Shown one piece after another: positions 1-4,216 of a stretch of 5,149 bases of DNA (the first letter of the stretch is position 1; the number at the start of each line of letters is the position of its first letter). The DNA is taken from the NCBI GenBank assembly GCA_902494625.1, contig CABUUB010000102.1, positions 1 through 5,149 on the forward strand, in the 5' to 3' direction. This DNA comes from an uncultured Collinsella sp. GTDB taxonomy: Bacteria; Actinomycetota; Coriobacteriia; Coriobacteriales; Coriobacteriaceae. The position numbers and the translations under genes were made by a program. A model generated the notes under the pieces. The model saw nothing but the letters and a program-made list of their open reading frames with translations, had not been told where the DNA came from and made no database searches.

Positions 1-750
1 CACTCCGCCAAGGGCCTGGAATTCCCGGCGGTGTTCGTGGCCGGCATGGAGGAGGGTATCTTTCCGCACGTGCACGATTTTGGCGGCAGCGATGATTCGG
101 GTAAGCTCGAGGAAGAGCGTCGCCTGGCCTACGTTGCCATCACGCGTGCCCGTAAGCGCCTGTTTTTGACCTATGCGGCCACGCGTCGCACCTACGGCTC
201 GACCTCTGCCAACCCGCGTTCGCGCTTCCTCAACGAGATTCCGTTTGAGGATATCGAGTTTAGCGGTATCGGCTCTGCCGGTTTTGAGGGCACGGGCTGG
301 GAGAAGCGCGGCGACCGTCGCGGTACCTTTGGCTCGGGCATGGGCTCGGATATGTACGGCGGCAAGGTGTTTGGTTCGCATACGCGCTCGACCGGCGGCT
401 CCGGATCGCGCGGCGGATCGAGCTTCGACGATTTCTTTGGTGGCAGCACTTATGGCACCGAGCGTCATCGTGGGGTTTCGCCCGACGCCGGCCGTGTTGC
501 CTCGACCTTTGGCTCGGGCGCGCCACGAGCCAAAAAGCCGTCATCTAAGGTGTCGCCAACGGTGGAGCGCAAGGTCGATCGCGCCAGCGCATCGCAGGAC
601 TTTGCCGCGGGCGATACCGTGAGCCATAAGACCTTTGGCACGGGCACCGTGATCTCGGTCGCCGGAGACATGATCGAGGTTCAATTCGAAAAAACCGGCC
701 AGACCAAAAAGCTTATGAAGGGCTTTGCACCGATCGTCAAACTGTCGTAA
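1..750 (+). CDS. pcrA: ATP-dependent DNA helicase PcrA/UvrD, C-terminal part (5' end outside window)
   Basis: This is the last 249 residues of a superfamily 1A 3'-5' DNA helicase that acts in nucleotide excision repair, replication restart and clearing of transcription-replication conflicts. The frame is open from base 1, so the gene starts upstream. Residues 1-23 of the visible part are helicase motif V (HSAKGLEFPAVF, then GMEEGIFPH), and residues 37-51 are motif VI (EEERRLAYVAITRAR), whose R49 would be the ATP-sensing arginine finger. The conserved RSRFLNEIP segment follows at about 74-81. From about 90 to 200 comes a low-complexity linker rich in Gly, Ser and Arg, typical in position but not in sequence for PcrA. 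The last 45 or so residues (GDTVSHKTFGTGTVISV to FAPIVKL) match the Tudor-like C-terminal domain of PcrA that contacts RNA polymerase in Bacillus. That domain favours PcrA over Rep or other UvrD paralogues. The gene converges on manA and is followed by several hairpins. Confidence 0.95.
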   Translation, partial: HSAKGLEFPAVFVAGMEEGIFPHVHDFGGSDDSGKLEEERRLAYVAITRARKRLFLTYAATRRTYGSTSANPRSRFLNEIPFEDIEFSGIGSAGFEGTGWEKRGDRRGTFGSGMGSDMYGGKVFGSHTRSTGGSGSRGGSSFDDFFGGSTYGTERHRGVSPDAGRVASTFGSGAPRAKKPSSKVSPTVERKVDRASASQDFAAGDTVSHKTFGTGTVISVAGDMIEVQFEKTGQTKKLMKGFAPIVKLS

Positions 751-757
751 TCCCGGC

Positions 758-887
758 GGACCTGGGCGGGCGTATGGGGCAACATCGCCTGCTCGGGCAG
801 TCCTGCGCAAGACGGAGGCCACATTAAGTGGCCTCCTTTGCGTGCGGAACTCGCGATCGATGTTGCCCCATACGCCCGCCCAGGTCC
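758..887. repeat. Perfect 30-bp inverted repeat with 70-bp spacer
   Basis: The left arm 758-787 (starting GGACCTGGGCGGG) is the exact reverse complement of the right arm 858-887 (ending CCCGCCCAGGTCC). Pairing stops at both ends: C757 against T888, and C788 against T857. The left arm begins seven bases after the pcrA stop codon. The spacer contains its own terminator-like hairpin (806-842). I see no obvious target-site duplication outside the arms and no ORF inside, so a MITE origin is possible but unsupported. In RNA read from either strand the arms would make a 30-bp duplex, a potential RNase III substrate. The inverted repeat itself is read directly from the sequence; its role is unknown. 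Confidence 0.9.
806..842 (+). terminator. Terminator-like hairpin behind pcrA, inside the large inverted repeat
   Basis: A perfect 9-bp GC-rich stem (GGAGGCCAC 814-822 with GTGGCCTCC 828-836) closes a five-base ATTAA loop. A lower stem CGCAA/TTGCG (806-810 with 838-842) extends it beyond a small internal loop. Only three T residues (837-839) follow the main stem, so it is a weak canonical terminator, though actinobacterial terminators often lack a long T-run. It is well placed to end the pcrA transcript, 63 bases after the stop codon. Confidence 0.6.
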
Positions 888-903
888 TTAGATAACGTTG
901 CTT

Positions 904-932
904 GCGAACGTTGCTCTGCTCGTTCGCTTTTT
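904..932 (+). terminator. Second intrinsic terminator candidate downstream of pcrA
   Basis: A 7-bp stem GCGAACG (904-910) / CGTTCGC (921-927) with a ten-base loop is followed at once by five T residues (928-932). The stem-plus-T-run layout fits Rho-independent termination on the + strand, perhaps as a back-up for pcrA read-through. Confidence 0.45.
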
Positions 933-971
933 GATCTGGAGAGCCGGGTGGGCTGATATATAGATATGAGT

Positions 972-1006
972 AGGGGCTCTCCCGTTTGATGAGCGGGGGA
1001 GCCCCT
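972..1006 (-). terminator. Stem-loop ending manA, possibly bidirectional
   Basis: A stem of about 13 pairs, AGGGGCTCTCCCG (972-984) with CGGGGGAGCCCCT (994-1006), has one non-Watson-Crick position and a nine-base loop. It begins 27 bases past the manA stop codon on the minus strand. The minus-strand tail (TACTCATATC) is not a T-run, so it would be an I-shaped terminator. On the + strand the tail (TGTTGCGTTT) is moderately T-rich, so it could also stop transcription coming from pcrA. Such a strong hairpin between convergent genes is most simply a shared terminator. Confidence 0.65.
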
Positions 1007-1032
1007 TGTTGCGTTTGGGTTGTTGTTACGAC

Positions 1033-1965
1033 CTACAGGTGGCTGATGATCAGTTCCATCTTGCCCTCGAGCTCAATCTTGTCCACAGTGCTCGGGGCCA
1101 GCAGGTGGCTTCCCTTGTGGACGGGGTCGCCGCAGACGGTGCCTTCGCCGTCGATGACCGACAGGCACATGAAGGGCCAGCGCTGGTCGAGGGTCTTGCT
1201 GCCGTCGACGCGCACGCGATCGACAGTGTAGCAGGGGTTGGACTCGAGCTCGGTCACGCCATCCACCTCGGGCGCGGTCACCGTGCCATCGGTCGGAGCC
1301 TGGACGTCGAAGTCGATGCAGTCGAGGCTCTGCTCAATGTGCAGCGGACGCAGTTTGCCGTCGGTGCCGGGGCGGTCGTAGTCGTACAGGCGATACGTCA
1401 CGTCGCTCGACTGCTGCGTCTCCAAAATGAGCGTGCCGGTCTTGATGGCATGTACGGTGCCGGAATCGATCTGGAAAAAGTCGCCCTTGTGAATCGGCAG
1501 CACGTTGAGCATGTCGTCCCAACGGCCGTCCTCGATCATCTGTGCGGCCTCGGCGCGGTCATGCGCGCGCTGGCCGACGATGATCGTGGCACCGGGCTCG
1601 CAGTCCAGCACATACCAGCACTCGGTTTTGCCCAGGCTGCCGTTCTCGTGCTTGGCGGCGTACTCGTCGTTGGGATGAATCTGGATTGAAAGGTCGTCCT
1701 TGGCATCCAGAATCTTAACGAGCAGCGGGAACTCCTTGCCCTCGCAATTGCCAAAGAGCTCGCGGTGCTCGGCCCACAGCCATGAAAGCGTGTGGCCTGC
1801 ATACGGGCCCTCCGCAATCTGGCAGTCACCGTTGGGATGGGCCGAGATGGCCCAGCACTCACCGATGGGACCTTCGGGAATGTCGTAACCAAATACGGTT
1901 TCGAGCTGGCGACCACCCCAGATCTTCTCGTGGAAGATCGGTGTCAGTTTAATCAAATCGGACAT
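1033..1965 (-). CDS. manA: Mannose-6-phosphate isomerase, class I (short bacterial form)
   Basis: This is a cytoplasmic zinc enzyme that interconverts mannose 6-phosphate and fructose 6-phosphate, linking mannose use and GDP-mannose precursor supply to glycolysis. At 310 residues it matches the short Bacillus-type ManA (about 315 aa), not the 390-residue enterobacterial form. Counting from this start, the N-terminal motif KIWGGRQLE lies at 16-24 and GECWAISAHPNG at 35-46. The family's metal ligands are visible as Q95 and H97 (SIQIHPND), E115 (GKTECWY) and H172 (DSGTVHAI). The conserved SSDVTYRLYDYDR segment at 186-198 carries active-site arginines. I chose the ATG at 1965 because GGGGG at 1973-1977 sits seven bases upstream; the ATG two codons earlier (1971, giving 312 aa) would leave only one base of spacing. 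The gene lies 74 bases behind the GntR regulator gene in the same direction, so co-transcription is plausible. No disruption is visible. Confidence 0.95.
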   Translation of the reverse strand: MSDLIKLTPIFHEKIWGGRQLETVFGYDIPEGPIGECWAISAHPNGDCQIAEGPYAGHTLSWLWAEHRELFGNCEGKEFPLLVKILDAKDDLSIQIHPNDEYAAKHENGSLGKTECWYVLDCEPGATIIVGQRAHDRAEAAQMIEDGRWDDMLNVLPIHKGDFFQIDSGTVHAIKTGTLILETQQSSDVTYRLYDYDRPGTDGKLRPLHIEQSLDCIDFDVQAPTDGTVTAPEVDGVTELESNPCYTVDRVRVDGSKTLDQRWPFMCLSVIDGEGTVCGDPVHKGSHLLAPSTVDKIELEGKMELIISHL

Positions 1966-1972
1966 GTTCATA

Positions 1973-1977
1973 CCCCC
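1973..1977 (-). promoter_or_regulatory. Ribosome binding site deciding the manA start
   Basis: On the minus strand GGGGG is followed by TATGAAC and then ATG (1965). Its seven-base spacing favours the downstream of the two in-frame ATGs. The upstream ATG at 1971 is one base from the G-run, too close for normal initiation. Confidence 0.55.
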
Positions 1978-1986
1978 ATTATGTTG

Positions 1987-2026
1987 CGCGGGCGTTGCAC
2001 AAAACAGCTCAAAACGAGCGCCCGCG
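1987..2026 (-). repeat. GC-only inverted repeat in the gntR-manA gap
   Basis: CGCGGGCG (1987-1994) and CGCCCGCG (2019-2026) form a perfect 8-bp all-G:C stem with a 24-base loop. A small GCTC/GAGC hairpin (2007-2010 with 2016-2019) shares one base with the outer stem, so the two compete slightly. No T-run follows on the minus strand, so it does not look like a full terminator. It could be an RNA processing or stability element between two cistrons, a weak attenuator, or a protein-binding palindrome ahead of manA. Confidence 0.4.
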
Positions 2027-2039
2027 TGACTACAAAAAC

Positions 2040-2759
2040 CTATGCCAACGTTACGTTGTGCAACTCAAAGCGGTCGCCGACGTTGCGCGAGATCGAATAC
2101 TCAAAGGCGGCGCCGCTGTCCAAAAAGCCAATCTGGGTGAGTTCGAGCAGGGGAGAGCCAGGTTTGGTGTCCAGACGCTCGGCTTCTTCCTCGGTTGCTG
2201 CCACGGCGCGAATGGTACGGTGAAAGCTCGAAATTTTCAGGCCACATTGCTCGCGGATGAAGCGGTAGAGCGATCCGTACAGGTCCTTCTTTTTAAGGCC
2301 TGGAATCAGCTCGAGGGGCATGTAGGTGTACTCGATAACGATGGGCTTCTCGTCGGCCTGACGCACGCGTACGATGTGATAGGCAAAGTCATCCTCGGCA
2401 ATTCCCAGCTGGGCTGCGATGTCCGCTGGTGGATTAACGATCGAGAAATCGTAGACCACCGAGGTCACCTTCTCCCCGCGGTGCTCATACGAAAAACCCT
2501 GGGCACGGTCGTTTTTGCCCTGGAAAAACGCCTGGCCGGGAAGTCCCGCCGTGTCCTTAACGTAGGTACCCGATCCGCGTCGGCTGGTAATAAGACCTTC
2601 CTCGGTGATCTGTTCAATAGCTCGTTTGACGGTGATTTTGGAAACGCTATAGAGCTTGCAGAACTCAACGACGGTGGGAAGCTTGTCGCCCGGTTTAAGA
2701 GCGCCATTCTCAATACTTCGACGAATATCTGCAGCTATCGCCTCGTATTTGGGAATCAT
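2040..2759 (-). CDS. GntR/HutC-family transcriptional regulator with UTRA domain
   Basis: This 239-residue DNA-binding regulator, usually a repressor in its family, has an N-terminal winged helix and a C-terminal ligand-binding domain. Residues 1-68 are the GntR domain: the opening MIPKYEAIAADIRRSIENG is typical, the helix-turn-helix covers about 28-51 (recognition helix near SVSKITVKRAIEQI), and the wing ends in RRGSGTYV (60-67). Residues from about 90 to 235 are a UTRA domain, recognisable from IEYTYMPLELIPGL (142-155), the late LLELTQIGF (204-212) and EYSISRNVGDRFEL (220-233). UTRA domains of the HutC subfamily bind small effectors such as sugar phosphates or histidine-pathway compounds; the effector here cannot be read from sequence. 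The start is well supported by AAAGGAGG at 2764-2771. The gene is upstream of manA and divergent from the ROK kinase gene, which suggests control of hexose metabolism. Specific paralogue names would be guesses. Confidence 0.93.
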   Translation of the reverse strand: MIPKYEAIAADIRRSIENGALKPGDKLPTVVEFCKLYSVSKITVKRAIEQITEEGLITSRRGSGTYVKDTAGLPGQAFFQGKNDRAQGFSYEHRGEKVTSVVYDFSIVNPPADIAAQLGIAEDDFAYHIVRVRQADEKPIVIEYTYMPLELIPGLKKKDLYGSLYRFIREQCGLKISSFHRTIRAVAATEEEAERLDTKPGSPLLELTQIGFLDSGAAFEYSISRNVGDRFELHNVTLA

Positions 2760-2763
2760 GGAA

Positions 2764-2771
2764 CCTCCTTT
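2764..2771 (-). promoter_or_regulatory. Ribosome binding site of the GntR regulator
   Basis: AAAGGAGG on the minus strand lies four bases before the ATG at 2759. It is a near-perfect Shine-Dalgarno sequence and settles the start of the regulator. Confidence 0.75.
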
Positions 2772-2795
2772 CCAACTTGATTGAGAATAAAAGAC

Positions 2796-2804
2796 AGTAT
2801 AGTC
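2796..2804 (-). promoter_or_regulatory. Putative gntR promoter -10 and overlapping GntR-type operator
   Basis: On the minus strand TATACT (2796-2801) is a good -10 hexamer about 37 bases from the gntR start codon, within an AT-rich tract; I see no good -35. The same place, read on the + strand, is GTATAGTC (2797-2804), one mismatch from the GTNTANAC core usually given for HutC-subfamily operators, and it is flanked by GAC/GTC half-symmetry (2793-2804). Overlap of operator and -10 would allow autorepression. This is inference from short motifs. Confidence 0.35.
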
Positions 2805-3001
2805 AACACCTAAGTATCTCTATTGAGTTATTGAAAAGTTCGAGAAAGATAAAATTAAAAGTCGCCCCGCTTGTAAAATTAGAGCGTTTTAAATGATAAA
2901 CATCTGAGTAGTGCCGTGTTGATAAATGATCGGTCCGAGGACGGGGCCGAACCGATATAACACCCAGCGAACCGAATCTCGTACTCTGCGCTTCCCCGGA
3001 T

Positions 3002-3043
3002 AAAACCTACCAAAACAAACCTGTCCCTTTTTGGTAGGTTTTT
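3002..3043 (+). terminator. Intrinsic-terminator hairpin upstream of the ROK kinase gene
   Basis: AAAACCTACCAAAA (3002-3015) pairs perfectly with TTTTGGTAGGTTTT (3029-3042), 14 bp with a 13-base loop, and the 3' side ends in five T residues (3039-3043). The A-run/T-run symmetry makes it potentially bidirectional. No + strand gene precedes it, so it either insulates the two divergent promoters, stops antisense transcripts heading towards gntR, or is an attenuator if the kinase transcript starts further upstream. Confidence 0.6.
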
Positions 3044-3056
3044 GCCTTGGGAGCGG

Positions 3057-3062
3057 TACCAT
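3057..3062 (+). promoter_or_regulatory. Putative -10 box of the ROK kinase gene
   Basis: TACCAT, in the context CGGTACCATACAG, lies 34 bases before the kinase ATG and would put the transcript start near 3069. The same TACCATA core occurs ahead of the pyrophosphatase gene. No good -35 is seen at the standard distance, where the terminator-like hairpin sits. Confidence 0.35.
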
Positions 3063-3082
3063 ACAGGCAATGTTTAAACGAG

Positions 3083-3090
3083 AAAGGCGG
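3083..3090 (+). promoter_or_regulatory. Ribosome binding site of the ROK kinase
   Basis: AAAGGCGG ends six bases before the ATG at 3097. It selects this start over the in-frame ATG at 3070 and the GTG at 3031, which would add non-conserved residues and overlap the hairpin or -10 region. Confidence 0.65.
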
Positions 3091-3096
3091 GCTCCC

Positions 3097-4050
3097 ATGG
3101 AACCTAAGCAGTATTACATCGGCATCGACGTCGGCGGTACCTCGGTCAAGGAGGGCCTGTTCGACGAGGACGGAAACCTGCTTGCCAAGGCCAGCGTGCC
3201 CACGCCTCCCATCGTTGACGCTGCGGGCTTTGCCGCGGTGACCGAGGCTATCGACCAGGTGGTCGCCAAGGCCCAGATTCCGCGTGCCTTTGTGTCGGGC
3301 ATTGGCCTGGCCGTTCCGTGCCCCATCCCGGCATCGGGCGATGCCAAGGTCAAGGCGAACATCGCCATCAACCTGCCCGAGCTCAAGATTGCCATCCAGG
3401 AGCACTGCCCCGACGCGGTCGTTAAGTACGAGAACGACGCCAACGCCGCTGCTATGGGCGAGGCCTGGCTCGGCTCTGCCAAGGGCGTACAGAACGTGGT
3501 GATGGTCACCATTGGTACCGGCGTGGGCGGCGGCGTTATCGTTAACGGCGACGTGGTATCGGGCGTTGTGGGTGCTGGCGGCGAGATTGGCCACATGTGC
3601 CTGAACCCGGCCGAGGAGCGCACCTGCGGTTGCGGCGGCCATGGCCACCTGGAGCAGTATTCCAGCGCTACCGGCGTGGTGAGCAACTACCTTGCCGAGT
3701 GCAAGAAGGCGGGCGTCGAGCCCATCGAGCTGACCGGCCCCTCCGATTCCAAGGACGTGTTCCAGGCCTGCCGCGAGGGCGACAAGCTCGCGCTGGCCGC
3801 GGCCGATACCATGGCCGACTATCTCGGCCGCGCACTGGCGCTTATTGCCAACGTGGTTGATCCCGAGATGTTCCTCATCGGCGGCGGCGCCTCCGCCTCG
3901 GCCGATGTCTACCTCGACAAGGTTCGCGAGCACTTTAAGCAGTACGCGCTTTCCGCCTCGCGCGAGACGCCCATTAAGGTCGCTTCGCTCGGAAACGACG
4001 CCGGCATCATCGGTGCCGCCTACGTAGCCCTGCGCGCCGCCGGTAAATAG
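3097..4050 (+). CDS. glcK: ROK-family sugar kinase, probably glucokinase
   Basis: This 317-residue cytoplasmic ATP-dependent hexokinase of the ROK family most likely converts glucose to glucose 6-phosphate; related enzymes also accept mannose or fructose. The N-terminal phosphate-binding motif is GIDVGGTSVK (9-18). The catalytic aspartate is D114 in YENDANAAAMGEAW, and the second nucleotide-binding loop is TIGTGVGGGVI (138-148). The sugar-contacting GEIGHM (162-167) provides E163 and zinc ligand H166. The ROK zinc motif appears as C177-G-C179, but the usual third cysteine (CGCGxxGCLE) is histidine, H184 (GHGHLE). The C-terminal IGGGAS (261-266) completes the ATPase fold. Length and motifs fit the glucokinase branch; the absence of a helix-turn-helix before the GIDVGGT motif rules out a NagC/XylR-type repressor. 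The start follows the ribosome binding site at 3083-3090. The gene diverges from the GntR regulator and is followed by inverted repeats. Exact sugar preference is inferred. Confidence 0.9.
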   Translation: MEPKQYYIGIDVGGTSVKEGLFDEDGNLLAKASVPTPPIVDAAGFAAVTEAIDQVVAKAQIPRAFVSGIGLAVPCPIPASGDAKVKANIAINLPELKIAIQEHCPDAVVKYENDANAAAMGEAWLGSAKGVQNVVMVTIGTGVGGGVIVNGDVVSGVVGAGGEIGHMCLNPAEERTCGCGGHGHLEQYSSATGVVSNYLAECKKAGVEPIELTGPSDSKDVFQACREGDKLALAAADTMADYLGRALALIANVVDPEMFLIGGGASASADVYLDKVREHFKQYALSASRETPIKVASLGNDAGIIGAAYVALRAAGK

Positions 4051-4051
4051 C

Positions 4052-4124
4052 TGGTGCAAGGGGGGCAGGTTACTTTGCACCAACATGGTACAAAAGGGAC
4101 AGCCTTGGCCCCCGTGCCTGCCCC
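4052..4124. repeat. Nested inverted repeats behind the ROK kinase, possible terminator or dispersed repeat
   Basis: Directly after the kinase stop codon, TGGTGCAA (4052-4059) pairs with TTGCACCA (4075-4082). GGGGCAGG (4062-4069) pairs with CCTGCCCC (4117-4124), and ACCA/TGGT (4079-4082 with 4086-4089) makes a further small hairpin. The stems are mutually exclusive in part. No T-run follows, so canonical Rho-independent termination is unclear. The segment AAAAGGGACAG (4092-4102) is the reverse complement of CTGTCCCTTTT in the loop of the hairpin upstream of the kinase (3021-3031). This hints at a dispersed intergenic repeat family, which cannot be tested from one window. Confidence 0.5.
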
Positions 4125-4131
4125 AAAATAT

Positions 4132-4162
4132 GCCGTGGCCCTTCCGTCTGCGAAGGCTCGGC
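4132..4162 (+). terminator. Weak hairpin between kinase and pyrophosphatase genes
   Basis: GCCG (4132-4135) and CGGC (4159-4162) enclose a second stem CCTTC/GAAGG (4140-4144 with 4152-4156) across an internal loop. It stands just before the putative ppaC promoter and could end kinase transcripts, but it lacks a T-run. Confidence 0.25.
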
Positions 4163-4169
4163 ATCGGCG

Positions 4170-4178
4170 TGCTACCAT
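4170..4178 (+). promoter_or_regulatory. Putative extended -10 promoter of ppaC
   Basis: TGCTACCAT combines an extended -10 TG with a TACCAT hexamer (4173-4178). It predicts a transcript start near 4185 and a short leader of about 32 bases. The -35 region is poor, which extended -10 promoters tolerate. The TACCATA core is shared with the kinase promoter candidate. Confidence 0.4.
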
Positions 4179-4205
4179 AGCTACGTCCAAGTACACATAT
4201 CAAGT

Positions 4206-4210
4206 GGAGG
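4206..4210 (+). promoter_or_regulatory. Ribosome binding site of ppaC
   Basis: GGAGG lies six bases before the ATG at 4217, a strong site at ideal distance that fixes the start of the pyrophosphatase. Confidence 0.75.
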
Positions 4211-4216
4211 ATATCC

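Larger units (their letters stand above)
2760..3096. other. Divergent intergenic region between gntR and the ROK kinase gene (337 bases)
   Basis: The left part (about 2771-2930) is AT-rich and holds the gntR promoter region. An imperfect stem ATCGGT/ACCGAT (2929-2934 with 2951-2956) and two direct copies of CGAACCGA (2948-2955 and 2968-2975, 20 bases apart) follow. A TATAAC box lies at 2956-2961 without a convincing -35. A perfect terminator-like hairpin stands at 3002-3043, then a TACCAT box at 3057-3062 and the kinase ribosome binding site. Short open frames on the minus strand here have no start signal or family resemblance, so I see no gene. Confidence 0.7.

Noticed and set aside
758..887. 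Insertion sequence or phage attachment site
   Set aside because: The 130-base element holds no transposase frame, no visible target duplication flanks it, and no tRNA or integrase is in the window. It is kept only as an unexplained inverted repeat.
1006..1689. 227-codon + strand frame opposite manA
   Set aside because: It overlaps a well-supported ManA in antisense, starts inside the terminator stem-loop and shows no family features.
1995..2780. 261-codon + strand frame opposite the GntR regulator gene
   Set aside because: It is a shadow of the regulator on the other strand, which has a strong ribosome binding site and clear GntR and UTRA domains.
2944..3043. Riboswitch or T-box in front of the kinase
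   Set aside because: I looked for a T-box consensus, an antiterminator-protein site and a complex conserved fold before the terminator-like hairpin and found only small unrelated stems.
3031..3096. N-terminal extension of the ROK kinase from GTG 3031 or ATG 3070
   Set aside because: The extension would cover the 3' side of the hairpin and the -10 candidate. ATG 3097 has a well-spaced ribosome binding site and places GIDVGGT at the usual position near the N-terminus.
2879..3098. Two short minus strand frames (63 and 69 codons) in the gntR-kinase gap
   Set aside because: They lack a ribosome binding site and a known motif, run through the terminator hairpin, and one overlaps the kinase start. 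The region reads as regulatory DNA.
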